A DNA stretch of 64,000 nucleotides from Streptomyces griseoviridis (GCF_005222485.1 NZ_CP029078.1:8557501-8621500), one strand, 5' to 3'; shown: positions 8,479 to 19,205, counted from the first letter of the stretch. Notes: generated from the letters alone by a model not told the origin. Numbers and translations: made by a program.

Positions 8479-9432
8479 GTGCCCGTCGTCCGCTCCACCG
8501 CCGCCCTGGTCCCCGCCGAGCGGCACGCCTACTGGCACGACGTGGTGTCGAACACCTTCATCCCGCTCGACGTCGCCCTGCACGAGCGTGAACCGGCCGA
8601 GGGCGTGATCGCGAGCCGTCGTGTCGGCTTCCTCCAGATCGCCGAGGTCGGCGCGGGGCCCCAGACCGTGACGCGGCGCCGTCGGGACATCGCGCGGGAC
8701 GGCGAGGAATGGCTGACGCTCACCGTCCAGCAGCGCGGCAGGGCGCTGTTGGAGCAGGACGGCAGGAACGTCGTCGTCGGGCCGGGGGAGTTCGCCCTCT
8801 CCGATTCGGGGCGGGTCTTCCGGAAGGTGCTGCCGGAGGACTTCTCCTTCCTGGCGTTCCATCTGCCGCGCGCCCGACTGCCCCTTCCCGAGCGGGAGTT
8901 ACGGGAACTCGTGGCCACCGTCTTCCCCGCGGAGCACGGCGTCGCCGCCCTCGTCTTCGGCTATCTCACCCGACTGGCTCGGCAGGCCGACGAGTTGGAC
9001 GACGACACCGCCAGGCCGCTCGCCGACGTCGCCGTGGATCTGCTCGCCGTCCTCGCCCGTGAGCACGCCGGTCGGTCGGGTTGCGAGGCGCCCGAGTCGC
9101 CGCACGCGGTGCTCGCGCTCGCGCAGGAATACATCCTCGGCCATCTGCACGATCCCCGGCTGTCGCCGGAGAGCATCGCCGCGGCGCAGCGCGTCTCGGT
9201 GCGCTATCTGCACAAGGTCTTCGAGCGCGAGGGGACGACCGTCGGCCGCTGGATCCTGCGGCAACGGCTGGAGCGCTGCCGCCGGGACCTCACGCGGGAG
9301 CCCGCCGTCCGGACCGTCGCCGCGGTCGCCAGGCGCTGGGGGTTCGTCAGCCCCAGCCACTTCAGCCGGGCCTTCCGCACGGCCTACGGCATGGCGCCCC
9401 GCGAGTGGCGCGCGACCCGCGCGGACGCCTGA
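8479..9432 (+). CDS. AraC-family transcriptional regulator
   Basis: The 317-aa product has an N-terminal ligand-binding domain of the AraC-binding-2 type (WHDVVSNTFIPLDV, residues about 15-190). Two HTH units follow at the C-terminus (residues about 210-315: SPESIAAAQRVSVRYLHKVF, then VAAVARRWGFVSPSHFSRAF). This resembles regulators that sense aromatic or small acids; the ligand is unknown. GTG start at 8479 follows GAAGGGAGAAG. It is flanked by low-complexity intergenic DNA and convergent with the enolase gene. Confidence 0.88.
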   Translation: MPVVRSTAALVPAERHAYWHDVVSNTFIPLDVALHEREPAEGVIASRRVGFLQIAEVGAGPQTVTRRRRDIARDGEEWLTLTVQQRGRALLEQDGRNVVVGPGEFALSDSGRVFRKVLPEDFSFLAFHLPRARLPLPERELRELVATVFPAEHGVAALVFGYLTRLARQADELDDDTARPLADVAVDLLAVLAREHAGRSGCEAPESPHAVLALAQEYILGHLHDPRLSPESIAAAQRVSVRYLHKVFEREGTTVGRWILRQRLERCRRDLTREPAVRTVAAVARRWGFVSPSHFSRAFRTAYGMAPREWRATRADA

Positions 9433-9546
9433 CCCCGCGAGGCCCCGGCAACGCGGCGGACACCTGCGCCCTGCGGGGCACACCGTCCCACGAGCCGACG
9501 GCCCTCGTCTCTCAAGCGCCCCGCGCCCCTGCGCGCCCGCGCCCCC

Positions 9547-9640
9547 ACCGCCCGCCGTCTCCGGACCGCCCCGCGCCCCCGCCGACCGCCGACCACCGTC
9601 TCCGGATCGCCCCGCGCCCCCGCGCCCCCCACCGCCCACC
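9547..9640. repeat. degenerate about 45-bp tandem repeat
   Basis: The block CCGTCTCCGG, A or C, then CGCCCCGCGCCCCCGC occurs at about 9555-9582 and 9598-9624, with a third partial copy just before the enolase stop. It fills the gap between convergent genes. Confidence 0.65.
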
Positions 9641-9643
9641 GTC

Positions 9644-11048
<1,405 letters not shown>

Positions 11049-11054
11049 GGGCGC

Positions 11055-11924
11055 ATGAAGATGCACAACGCCGACGAGACCTGCGGGATCGCCCAGGCCG
11101 CGATGGTCCTCGGAGACTGGTGGAACGTGCTCGTGCTGCGCGAAGTCGCCCGCGGACACGTACGGTTCGACGCCCTCGCCGCCGAGATCGGCCTCTCCCG
11201 CAAGGTCCTCAGCGAACGGCTCGGACGGCTGGTCGCCCACGGGGTGCTCAGCCGGAGCCTGTACCAACGCAGGCCGGTGCGCTACGAGTACCTCTTCACC
11301 GACGCGGGGCGCGCGCTGCTCCCGCTGCTGGCCGCGATGCAGGACTGGGGCGACCGCTGGGTGCTCGGCGACGGCGCCCCCACCGCGTCGGCCGCGGCCG
11401 AAGGCGCCCCGCACGCGCGCGTCCACGCCCTGACCGGCACCCGGGTGCCCGAAGGGCTCGCCCTGCCCGGCGGCCCCGACGGCGAGCCGCTGCCCGTCGT
11501 CGCGCCGGACGCCGCGGCCACCGTCCTGTTCACCTTCCCGGGACCCGGCGCCGCCCGCGACGAGCCCGTGCCGGGAGCGGCCGGCTGCACACGGGAGAAC
11601 CGCCTCTTCGCCGACGCCTGGCCCGAAGCCCGCCGCAAGGGCCTCGACATACGCGGGGTCAGTACCCAGCTTCCGCACCAGCAGCAGGAGTTCGCCCGCA
11701 CCGAGGAACTGCCGCACCCGCTGCTCTCCGACGCGGGGCACACCCTCACCACCGCGCTGCGGCTGCCCACCTTCCGCAGCGCGGGACGGCTGCGCCTCAC
11801 CCGGCTGATCCTGGTCGTCGACGCCGCACGGACCGTCCGGCACGTCCTGTTCCCGGGCGACGACATCGCGGGCGCGGTGGCCACGAGCCTGCGCCTGGCC
11901 GAGGCGTGCGCGCGCCCGGTGTGA
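11055..11924 (+). CDS. HxlR-type regulator fused to a peroxiredoxin-like domain
   Basis: The 289-aa product starts with a winged helix of the HxlR/MarR-like family (residues about 8-105). It has the usual N-terminal Cys (Cys10) and DWWNVLVLRE, followed by GLSRKVLSERLGRL. Residues about 125-285 look like an AhpC/BCP-type thioredoxin fold: VLFTFPG, then PVPGAAGCTREN, a central GVSTQLPHQQQEFA and a late strand RLILVVDAARTVRHVLF. Cys178 occupies the peroxidatic position with Pro171 at -7, but the usual Thr/Ser at -3 is Ala175. That suggests a redox sensor rather than an efficient peroxidase. It probably controls itself and the divergent eno gene. Confidence 0.8.
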   Translation: MKMHNADETCGIAQAAMVLGDWWNVLVLREVARGHVRFDALAAEIGLSRKVLSERLGRLVAHGVLSRSLYQRRPVRYEYLFTDAGRALLPLLAAMQDWGDRWVLGDGAPTASAAAEGAPHARVHALTGTRVPEGLALPGGPDGEPLPVVAPDAAATVLFTFPGPGAARDEPVPGAAGCTRENRLFADAWPEARRKGLDIRGVSTQLPHQQQEFARTEELPHPLLSDAGHTLTTALRLPTFRSAGRLRLTRLILVVDAARTVRHVLFPGDDIAGAVATSLRLAEACARPV

Positions 11925-11992
11925 ACCGGCGGGCGCCGCCGAGGAGGCGAATCGGCCCCCGCCTGCCGGCGGAGCGCGAAAGACTGTCCCCC

Positions 11993-14026
11993 GTGTCGAG
12001 TCATCTACCGCCCGTTCCCCCGGGGTTCGTCGGACGCCTGGACGAGCTGCGCGACCTCGCCGCCGCCCTGCGCGCGCACCGGCTGGTCACCCTGACCGGT
12101 GCCGGAGGCGTCGGCAAGAGCCGCCTCGCCCTGCACGCGGCCGAGGAGACGGTCCGCTCCAGTCACCGCGCCGCCGCCTGGGCCGACCTGTGGCAACTGC
12201 GGGACGACCGGCTCCTGGTGGCCACCGTCGCCGACGCCCTCGGCTTCGCCGACCACACCCCCGCGCTGCCCCTCGACGCGCTCGCCGAGTGGCTCGCGGC
12301 CGCCGACGACGACCTGCTGCTCGTCCTCGACTCCTGCGAACACGTGTCGGCCGCCTGCGCCGCCCTCGTCGCCCGCCTGCTGCCCGCCTGCCCCCGGCTC
12401 ACCGTCCTGGCGACCGGCAGACAGCCCCTCGGCCTGCCGGACGAACGGCGGTTCGTGGTGGAACCGCTGCCCGTCGACACCGACGCGCCCGCCCTCCTCG
12501 GCCGGCTCGCCGACGACGCGGGCCGGCCCCTCACCGGCACCGCCGACGCCGTCGTCGCCGCCCGCTTGTGCGCCCGCCTCCAGGGCATCCCGCTCGCCCT
12601 CGAACTCGCCGCGGGACAACTCGCCGACCGGGACGTCCAGGACGTCGACCGCCAACTCGCCCTGCTGCTCGACCTCTCCGCCACCGGGCACCGCACGGGA
12701 CCGCCCCGCCACCGGGCCCTGCGCACCACCATCGGCTGGAGCCACGAACTGTGCGCACCCGCCGAACGCCTGCTGTGGGCCCGCCTTTCGGTGTTCCGCG
12801 GCCCCATGGACACCGAGGCCGCCGTCGCGGTCTGCGCCGGCGGGCCGCTCGCCCCCGCCGACGTCGAACAGGCGCTGGCCGGCCTCGTCCGCGCCTCCGT
12901 GATCAGCCTCGACGGCGACCGCTACCGGATGCTGGACACCGTCCGCGAGTACGGCCTGACGTGGCTCGACGCCCTGGGGGAGACCACCCGGGTCGCCGAC
13001 CGGCACGCCCGCCACCACGCGCGTGCGGTGCGCCGCGCCGACCGGGCCTGGTACGGCGCCGACCAGATCCGCTGGTACCGGTGGATCGCCGCAGCCCACG
13101 CCGACCTGTGCGCCGCGCTCGACCACCTCCTCCTCACCCGCCCCGACGAAGCCGTCGGCATGGCGGGACACCTCGGCTTCTTCTGGAGCTGCTGCGGACA
13201 CCTCCCCGAAGCCGCCCGCTACCTCGACGAGGCCCTCGCCCTCGGCACCGGCCCAGGCCCCGCCCGGGGCAGGGCGCTGTGGGCGCTCGGCGTCGTGCGA
13301 GTGCTGCGCGGCGAGTACGAGACCGGCCGCGAACTGGCCCAGGCCGCCCGCGCGCAGGCCGAGAGCGCCGGGGACACCGACGCCGTCCTCAGAGCGGCCT
13401 ATCTGCTGGCCCTGACCCATCTGCTCGGCGGACGCCCGCTGGCCGCCGAGTACGTCGTCGACTCCGCGCTCGCCCAGACCGAAGGGCCCGCCACCGGCGG
13501 CGCCGGCCGGGTGCTGTGCCGGCTCGCCCGGGTCTTCGCCCTCACCGCCAGAGGACTCCTCGACCAGGCCGGGGAGAGCGCCGCGGAGCTGCGCCGCGAC
13601 TCCCTCGCCCGCGACGAGTGGTGGACCCGCTCCTACGCCGACTACCAACTCGCCCTGATCGCCCTGAACGAGGACCGCGCCGCCACCGCCACCGCCCACG
13701 CCCTGTCCATGCTGGAGGGCAAGCTGCTCATCGGCGACCACTTCGGGCTCGCCCTCGGCCTCGACGTCCTCGCCTCCGCGCTCGCCGCCCAGGGCTCGGG
13801 CGAACGCGCGGTCGCCGCCCACACCGCCGCCGAACGGTACTGGAGCGCCGTCGGCCACCCCCAGCGCGGCACCCCCGAACTGGCCCCGCTGCGGGTCCGC
13901 TACGAGGAGACGGCGCGCTCCCTGCTCGGCGACGACGGCTACGACCAGGCCGCCGCCCGCGCCATGCTGCGCGCGGCCGGCTCGATCACCAGGGAGCTGC
14001 TGGGCCGCACCCCGCCGGGCGGCTGA
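11993..14026 (+). CDS. STAND (NB-ARC-like) ATPase with TPR-like tail, no HTH
   Basis: The 677-aa product begins almost at once with the ATPase: FVGRLDELRDL, Walker A GAGGVGKSRLA near residue 42, Walker B LLLVLDSCEHV near 108, LATGRQPLG sensor and GIPLALELAA near 200. A winged helix ending MLDTVREYG (about 310) and a long helical TPR-like region follow. No DNA-binding domain is seen at either end, so it may act with a partner such as the upstream HxlR-type protein. An alternative GTG at 11921 overlaps that gene's stop (GTGA) and would add 24 Arg-rich residues with translational coupling; 11993 fits the family better. Confidence 0.8.
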   Translation: MSSHLPPVPPGFVGRLDELRDLAAALRAHRLVTLTGAGGVGKSRLALHAAEETVRSSHRAAAWADLWQLRDDRLLVATVADALGFADHTPALPLDALAEWLAAADDDLLLVLDSCEHVSAACAALVARLLPACPRLTVLATGRQPLGLPDERRFVVEPLPVDTDAPALLGRLADDAGRPLTGTADAVVAARLCARLQGIPLALELAAGQLADRDVQDVDRQLALLLDLSATGHRTGPPRHRALRTTIGWSHELCAPAERLLWARLSVFRGPMDTEAAVAVCAGGPLAPADVEQALAGLVRASVISLDGDRYRMLDTVREYGLTWLDALGETTRVADRHARHHARAVRRADRAWYGADQIRWYRWIAAAHADLCAALDHLLLTRPDEAVGMAGHLGFFWSCCGHLPEAARYLDEALALGTGPGPARGRALWALGVVRVLRGEYETGRELAQAARAQAESAGDTDAVLRAAYLLALTHLLGGRPLAAEYVVDSALAQTEGPATGGAGRVLCRLARVFALTARGLLDQAGESAAELRRDSLARDEWWTRSYADYQLALIALNEDRAATATAHALSMLEGKLLIGDHFGLALGLDVLASALAAQGSGERAVAAHTAAERYWSAVGHPQRGTPELAPLRVRYEETARSLLGDDGYDQAAARAMLRAAGSITRELLGRTPPGG

Positions 14027-14155
14027 GGCCCGGGGCCGCGCGGAGCGCGCGACGAGTCGAGCTTGGTGCCAGATCGGCCGTATGGGAGCGCGAGGAGCGG
14101 GCATCCGGTGTGCACAGTGCGACGGAGACACCGTCGACCGAAAGGACCCACCACC

Positions 14156-14332
14156 ATGCTGGCGATCATCTCCGCGGTTCTGTTCTTCATCTCCTTCCTG
14201 ATCAACGCGGCGGACATCTCCACCAACGACGCCCTCTCCTCGACCAATGTGATGCTGCTCGGCCTCACCGTGCTGGCCCTGCATCTGGCGGGCGTCGGAG
14301 CCGGCTGGTCCGCGCGGGGTCGCAGAAGGTGA
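14156..14332 (+). CDS. small membrane protein
   Basis: The 58-aa product has two hydrophobic segments (residues about 2-19 and 31-49) and a basic C-terminal tail (SARGRRR), giving a likely hairpin in the membrane. The ATG at 14156 follows AAAGGA at good spacing. Such small two-helix proteins are common in Streptomyces; the function is unknown. Confidence 0.7.
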   Translation: MLAIISAVLFFISFLINAADISTNDALSSTNVMLLGLTVLALHLAGVGAGWSARGRRR

Positions 14333-14337
14333 CCCGC

Positions 14338-14370
14338 GGCCACCGTCCCGCACACGCCGGGACGGTGGCC
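14338..14370. terminator. bidirectional hairpin terminator
   Basis: A 13-bp perfect stem (14338-14350 with 14358-14370) closes a 7-nt loop. It fits exactly between convergent genes ending at 14332 and 14374. Confidence 0.8.
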
Positions 14371-14373
14371 GGC

Positions 14374-15066
14374 TCACGGCTCCCGGGGCCGGTCCTCCCG
14401 CACCCGCCGGGCGACGTCACGGAGTTTGACGTTGTGGTGCTGGGAGATGCTGCGCAGCACGTTGAACGCGTCGTCCTCGCTCATCCGGTGGCGCTCCATG
14501 AGGATGCCGATGGCCTCCCCGATGGCGTGCCTGGTCTCCATCGCGTGCTCGAGCTGGTCGATGGTGCGGGCGCTGGAGAGCGCCACGGCGGCGTGCGACG
14601 CCAGGAGCCAGCCCGCCGTCTCGAACTCGTGGGTGAAGGCGCCGGGGTGTTCGCTGTACAGGTTCAGCGCCCCGAAGTCCTCCCGGTCCGTGTACAGCAG
14701 CACCCCGGTCATGCTGCCGATGCCGAGGCCGTGCGCCGCCCGCGCGAACCGCGGCCAGTCCGTCCGGGGCGCGCTCATGTCCTCGATCCGGTAGGCGCGT
14801 TCGTCCGCCCGGCCGCGCGCCAGATCGAAACAGGGCCCCTCGCCCAGCTCGCCCTGGAGCCGGTCGCTCTCGCGCACCACGTCCCCGTGCGCGGCCAGCG
14901 TCACGGCACGGCCCCCGCGCACCGCGAGGATGCCCGCCGCGTCACAGCCCCGCACCAGATCCACCGCGGCCACCGCGATCGCGTCCAGGGTGTCCTGCAC
15001 CGACTCCTTGGCCAGCAGCTCCCGGGCCAGCTCCGCCATCCGCTCGGCGAACTCGCGCCAGTCCAT
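14374..15066 (-). CDS. GAF-ANTAR RNA-binding regulator
   Basis: The 230-aa product has a GAF sensor domain (residues about 15-165, with DLVRGCDAAGI and GPCFDLARG). A C-terminal ANTAR domain follows (about 167-222: AMETRHAIGEAIGILMERH, then AFNVLRSISQHHNVKLRDVA). ANTAR proteins bind paired hairpins in nascent RNA and prevent termination. The GAF domain would supply the signal. ATG at 15066 follows GGGGAGA. It is divergent from a stress-type sigma factor gene, opening a signalling island. Confidence 0.9.
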   Translation of the reverse strand: MDWREFAERMAELARELLAKESVQDTLDAIAVAAVDLVRGCDAAGILAVRGGRAVTLAAHGDVVRESDRLQGELGEGPCFDLARGRADERAYRIEDMSAPRTDWPRFARAAHGLGIGSMTGVLLYTDREDFGALNLYSEHPGAFTHEFETAGWLLASHAAVALSSARTIDQLEHAMETRHAIGEAIGILMERHRMSEDDAFNVLRSISQHHNVKLRDVARRVREDRPREP

Positions 15067-15162
15067 CCGTCTCCCCTGTCTGGTACGTCCTGGTCTGTCA
15101 GGTCTTGTCGGCCCGTTGTCCGGTGGCGGGCGACCGTCCACCGCATTCAACACGGTGAAGAG

Positions 15163-15187
15163 GGATGAGAGCGCGAACCCTGGGTAC
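15163..15187 (+). promoter_or_regulatory. SigB-type promoter candidate
   Basis: GGAT at 15163-15166 is followed after 15 bp by GGGTAC at 15182-15187. This fits the Streptomyces SigB-class consensus (GNNT, 14-16 bp, GGGTAC or GGGTAT). It lies 53 bp upstream of the sigma gene, suggesting autoregulation. Confidence 0.55.
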
Positions 15188-15240
15188 CCGCCACCTCGAC
15201 CGGCCGACCGGCCGGGTGAAGGGCCAGGGGAGGACGCGGA

Positions 15241-16077
15241 ATGACGGCGACGAAGACGGGGACCGGTGTACGGCAGATCGAGGAGATCGCCAACCCCTCC
15301 CAGATCGCTCCGAAGGACGCGCGCGAGCTGACCCGCCACTTCCTCGGGCGGCTCGCGCACCTGGAGGAGGGCACCCCCGACCACCAGTACGCGCGCAACA
15401 CCCTGATCGAGATGAACATCTCACTGGTGCGCTACGCGGCCTCCCGGTTCCGCAGCCGCGGCCCGGAGGAGATGGAGGACATCGTCCAGGTCGGCGTCAT
15501 CGGCCTGATCAAGGCGATCGACCGCTTCGAGGTCTCGCGCGAGGTGGAGTTCACCTCCTTCTCCATCCCCTACATCGTGGGCGAGATCAAGCGCTTCTTC
15601 CGCGACACCTCCTGGGCCGTGCACGTGCCGCGCCGCCTCCAGGAGGCCCGCGTCCAGCTGGCCCGCGCCACCGAGGAGCTGAGCACCCGCCTCGGCCGCA
15701 CCCCCACGGTCGCCGAACTCTCCCAGCTGATGAGCCTGACCGAGAACGAGGTCGTCGAGGCCCGCCTCGCCTCCAACGGCTACAACTCCTCCTCCCTCGA
15801 CGCCGCGATCTCCGCGGGCGACGAGGGCGAGAGCGTGCTCGCCGACTTCATCGGCTGCGAGGACGGGGCCCTCGAACTGGTCGAGGACTTCCACGCGCTG
15901 GCCCCCCTGCTCGCCGAACTGGACGAGCGCGAGCGCCTGATCATCCACCTGCGCTTCGTCGAGGAGCGCACCCAGGCCGAGATAGGGGAGCGGCTCGGCG
16001 TCTCCCAGATGCACGTCTCGCGGCTGCTGAGCCGTCTGCTGGCCCGGCTGCGCGAGGGCCTGCTCACCACCGGCTGA
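15241..16077 (+). CDS. SigB/SigF/SigG-family RNA polymerase sigma factor
   Basis: The 278-aa product has all regions of a group 3 sigma factor. Region 2 shows the core-binding and -10 helices (MEDIVQVGVIGLIKAIDRFE, then FTSFSIPYIVGEIKRFFRD). Region 3 shows LGRTPTVAELSQLM. Region 4 shows ERLIIHLRFVEERTQAEIGE followed by the LGVSQMHVSRLLSRLL recognition helix. This family responds to osmotic and general stress and is normally held by anti-sigma kinases of the HATPase type, one of which is encoded at 19731. ATG follows GGGGAGGACGCGGA. Confidence 0.93.
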   Translation: MTATKTGTGVRQIEEIANPSQIAPKDARELTRHFLGRLAHLEEGTPDHQYARNTLIEMNISLVRYAASRFRSRGPEEMEDIVQVGVIGLIKAIDRFEVSREVEFTSFSIPYIVGEIKRFFRDTSWAVHVPRRLQEARVQLARATEELSTRLGRTPTVAELSQLMSLTENEVVEARLASNGYNSSSLDAAISAGDEGESVLADFIGCEDGALELVEDFHALAPLLAELDERERLIIHLRFVEERTQAEIGERLGVSQMHVSRLLSRLLARLREGLLTTG

Positions 16078-16080
16078 TCC

Positions 16081-16104
16081 CGGGCCCGCCGCACGGCGGG
16101 CCCG
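16081..16104. terminator. hairpin terminator after the sigma factor gene
   Basis: An 11-bp inverted repeat (16081-16091 with 16094-16104), all G/C, has a minimal centre. It lies 4 bp after the stop and is followed by a pyrimidine-rich stretch. Confidence 0.65.
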
Positions 16105-16231
16105 ATCCCTTCCCCCTGGCCCCCGCGGTGTGGTCGGGGTCCGGGCCGCTGCTGTAGATTGCGGCGGCCCGGACCCGTCCTCACGACGGAGGCGTGCGGT
16201 ACCGGGCCGAGCGCGCGAGTATGCTCACCAC

Positions 16232-16249
16232 AGTTGTCGAACGACAACT
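16232..16249. promoter_or_regulatory. 18-bp perfect palindrome, operator-like
   Basis: AGTTGTCGAACGACAACT is an 8-bp inverted repeat around AA, about 38 bp upstream of the receiver-phosphatase gene. It has the TTG-N8-CAA layout seen for MarR-type sites. No MarR gene is adjacent, so the binding protein is unknown. Confidence 0.6.
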
Positions 16250-16287
16250 GATCACGAGGTGGGTGCGCAGGTGGGGAAGGCGGAACA

Positions 16288-17526
16288 ATGGTGACGTCGC
16301 AGCCGAGGGCTGCCGATTCGACCTCACCCGCGCACGGCTACCCGGGCGAGGTGTGGCACTGGCGCGAACCGTCCGTCCTGCTCGTCGAGGACGACCCGGG
16401 CGACGCCCTCCTGGTGGAGGAACTGGTCGCCGACAGCACTCTCAAGATGCGGCTGCGCTGGGTGCGCTCCATGGCCGACGCCCGCGCCGTCCTCGCCCAG
16501 GAGACCCCCGACTGCGTCCTGCTCGACCTGCACCTGCCCGACGCCCAGGGCCTCGAGGCCGTCTCCCAGATCCAGCTCCACGCCGACCAGGTCGCCGTCG
16601 TCGTCCTCACCGGCCTCGCCGAGGAGGAGACCGGCCTCTCCGCCGTCGCGGCCGGCGCCCAGGACTACCTCGTCAAGGGCCGCGTCGCACCCGACCTCTT
16701 CGGCCGGGCCGTGCGCTACGCGATCCAGCGCAAGCAGGCCGAACAGGCCGCCGTCGCCCTCCAGGCCAGCCAGATGCACGCCCAGGAGAACGCCCGCCTG
16801 GAACGCGGACTGCTGCCCAGGCCGCTGCTGCGCGGCGACGCCACGGACGCCGACATCGACATAGTCACCCGCTACCGGCCCGGACGCTCCCAGGCCCTCC
16901 TCGGCGGCGACTTCTACGACATCGTGCAGAGCACCGAGGGCACCGTCGCCGCGCTGATCGGAGACGTCTCGGGACACGGCCCCGACGAGGCCGCCCTCGG
17001 CGTCGCCCTGCGCATCGCCTGGCGCACCCTCGTGCTCAGCGGCGTACCCGCGGACGAACAGGTGGCACGCCTGGAGGAGATACTCGTCGCCGAACGCGCC
17101 CGCACCGAGGTCTTCGCCACCCTCACCAGCCTCACCTTCACCCCCACCCAGCGCCGGGTGCGCATCACCCGCGCCGGACACCCGGGGATGCTGCTGCGCA
17201 CCCCGGACCGCCGGGTGCGCTGGGTCGAGGTGCCCGCGGGCCCCGCGCTCGGCGTCGTCCCCGGTCTGGCCAGCTGGCCGATCGAGGAGTTCGACATGCC
17301 GGTCGGCGCGGGCATGGTGCTGTTCACCGACGGGCTCTTCGAGGGGTACGTCGGCCGGGGCCGCGAGCGCCTCGGTGAGGAGGGCCTGCTGCGGCTCGCC
17401 GAGGAGATGCCCGAACTGGCCCCCGAGAACTTCGTCGACCGACTGATCGAACGCGCGGAGCACCTGGCCGAGAGCCAGGGCGGCCTGGACGACGATGTGG
17501 CCGTACTCCACCTGAGCTGGAACTGA
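16288..17526 (+). CDS. response regulator with PP2C (SpoIIE-type) phosphatase output
   Basis: The 412-aa product has a receiver domain (residues about 28-140; acidic Asp35/Asp36, phospho-acceptor Asp80 in VLLDLHLP, Thr108, Lys130). A short coiled-coil linker (about 143-175) and a PP2C-type Ser/Thr phosphatase domain follow (GGDFYD 206-211, GDVSGHG 225-231, later VLFTDGLFEG and DDDVAVLHL). RsbU/RsbP-like phosphatases of this form dephosphorylate anti-sigma antagonists and so release sigma factors. It starts the three-gene set with the kinase and receiver downstream, the kinase gene beginning 2 bp after its stop. The sigma gene lies just upstream. Confidence 0.92.
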   Translation: MVTSQPRAADSTSPAHGYPGEVWHWREPSVLLVEDDPGDALLVEELVADSTLKMRLRWVRSMADARAVLAQETPDCVLLDLHLPDAQGLEAVSQIQLHADQVAVVVLTGLAEEETGLSAVAAGAQDYLVKGRVAPDLFGRAVRYAIQRKQAEQAAVALQASQMHAQENARLERGLLPRPLLRGDATDADIDIVTRYRPGRSQALLGGDFYDIVQSTEGTVAALIGDVSGHGPDEAALGVALRIAWRTLVLSGVPADEQVARLEEILVAERARTEVFATLTSLTFTPTQRRVRITRAGHPGMLLRTPDRRVRWVEVPAGPALGVVPGLASWPIEEFDMPVGAGMVLFTDGLFEGYVGRGRERLGEEGLLRLAEEMPELAPENFVDRLIERAEHLAESQGGLDDDVAVLHLSWN

Positions 17527-17528
17527 CG

Positions 17529-19205
17529 ATGTCGGAGGACGACGTGACCACCGCTGGAACCGGCCCGCCCGCCAAGGGCCACCGGCTGACCGTGCAGGGC
17601 TGGTTCTACCTGGCCGTGTCCCTCATGATGCTGCTGGTGATCGGCGGCAGCGTGATCGGCGCCAACCTCCTCGCGCAGACCGCCGAGGCCACCGACCGGC
17701 TCACCTCCCGGGTGCTGCCGGCCCGCACCGAGGCGGCCCGCCTCCAGGCGAGCCTGGTCAACCAGGAGACCGGGGTGCGCGGCTACGCGATAGCCGCCGA
17801 CCGGCAGTTCCTCACCCCCTACACCGAGGGCCTGAAGGACGAGCAGCGCGCCGCCGACCGGCTGCGCGACCTCATCGGCGACCAGCCCAGGCTGCTGGCC
17901 GACCTGGAGGCCGTCGAGAAGCAGGCCGCCGAGTGGCGCCGCACCTTCGCCGAACCGCTGGTCGCCGGGGTCACCGTCGGAGATCCGCAGCGCATCGACA
18001 AGGCGACCGCCGAGCGCAGCAGGGAGGCCTTCGACGGACTGCGCACCCGCTGGGCCACCCAGAACACCGACCTGGCCCGCGCCGTCCACGAGGGCAAGCA
18101 GCGCGTCGAGCACGAGCGGGCCGTGCGCACCTACATCCTGGGCGCGCTGGTCGTGACGTTCCTGCTGACCGCGCTGGTGCTGACCGTGCTGATCCGGGTG
18201 CTGGTGGCCCGCCCGCTCGACGCCCTGCGGGACTCCTCGAGGAAGGTCGCGGGCGGTGACTTCGGACACGTCATCACCGTCACGGGCCCCAGGGACCTGA
18301 CCGCGGTCGCCCAGGACGTCGAGTACATGCGCCAGCAGATCGTCGCGGAGCTGGAGGCGTCCCGCGCCCAGCAGGAGGTCCTCCTCAAGCAGGCCGCCGA
18401 CCTCGACGCCCAGGCGGTCGAACTGCGCAGGTCAAACGCCGAGCTTGAGCAGTTCGCGTACGTCGCCTCGCACGACCTCCAGGAGCCGCTGCGCAAGGTC
18501 GCCTCGTTCTGCCAGCTCCTGGAGAAACGGTACGGCGAGAAGCTGGACGACCGCGGCCGCCAGTACATCGACTTCGCCGTTGACGGCGCCAAACGCATGC
18601 AGGTGCTCATCAACGACCTGCTCACCTTCTCCCGGGTCGGCCGGGTCAACGACGCCCGGATGCCCGTCGAACTCGACCAGGCCCTCGACCGGGCGCTCGC
18701 CAACGTGGAGACGGCGATCGCCGAGACCGGCGCCGTCGTCGAACGCCCGGAGAAGCTGCCGCAGGTCGTCGGCGACCCCATGCTGCTGGCCATGCTCTGG
18801 CAGAACCTCGTCGGCAACGCCGTCAAGTTCCGCCATCCCGACCGCACCCCGCACGTCCGCGTCACCTGCGAGGAGGACCCCGAGCACCCCGGCGAGTGGC
18901 TGTTCGGCGTCACGGACAACGGCATCGGCATCCCCGCCGAGTTCACCGAGAAGGTCTTCGTGATCTTCCAGCGGCTGCACAGCAGGGACAGCTACGGCGG
19001 CACCGGCATCGGGCTCGCCCTCTGCAAGAAGATCGTCGAGAACCACGGCGGCCGGATCTGGGTCGACCAGGCACCCGAGGAGGGCACCCGGCTGCGCCTC
19101 ACGCTGCCGGTCGCCCCCGAGGCCCCAGAGGCGCCGGAGGCCCCCGAGGCGCCCGAGGCCGCCGCGCACGACACCGAGCTTTCCGAGGAAGAGGCACTGA
19201 CATGA
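17529..19205 (+). CDS. CHASE3-HAMP sensor histidine kinase
   Basis: The 558-aa membrane kinase has a first TM segment at about 23-48 and an extracytoplasmic CHASE3 domain (about 50-200, with [18 protein letters not shown]). A second TM lies at about 202-224, then HAMP (about 225-278) and a coiled coil. HisKA carries His315 in [14 protein letters not shown]. The HATPase domain has an N box with Asn430, DNGIG 463-467 and GTGIGLA 491-497. This phytochrome-like kinase class usually pairs with single-domain receivers. The C-terminus carries an EAP repeat (about 529-548). The stop overlaps the next start as ATGA, so the two are translationally coupled. Confidence 0.93.
   Translation: MSEDDVTTAGTGPPAKGHRLTVQGWFYLAVSLMMLLVIGGSVIGANLLAQTAEATDRLTSRVLPARTEAARLQASLVNQETGVRGYAIAADRQFLTPYTEGLKDEQRAADRLRDLIGDQPRLLADLEAVEKQAAEWRRTFAEPLVAGVTVGDPQRIDKATAERSREAFDGLRTRWATQNTDLARAVHEGKQRVEHERAVRTYILGALVVTFLLTALVLTVLIRVLVARPLDALRDSSRKVAGGDFGHVITVTGPRDLTAVAQDVEYMRQQIVAELEASRAQQEVLLKQAADLDAQAVELRRSNAELEQFAYVASHDLQEPLRKVASFCQLLEKRYGEKLDDRGRQYIDFAVDGAKRMQVLINDLLTFSRVGRVNDARMPVELDQALDRALANVETAIAETGAVVERPEKLPQVVGDPMLLAMLWQNLVGNAVKFRHPDRTPHVRVTCEEDPEHPGEWLFGVTDNGIGIPAEFTEKVFVIFQRLHSRDSYGGTGIGLALCKKIVENHGGRIWVDQAPEEGTRLRLTLPVAPEAPEAPEAPEAPEAAAHDTELSEEEALT

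Noticed and set aside
12005..14377. A 790-codon open frame on the minus strand opposite the STAND ATPase
   Set aside because: The plus strand carries Walker A/B and winged-helix motifs. The minus frame is Gly/Glu/Gln-rich low-complexity sequence.
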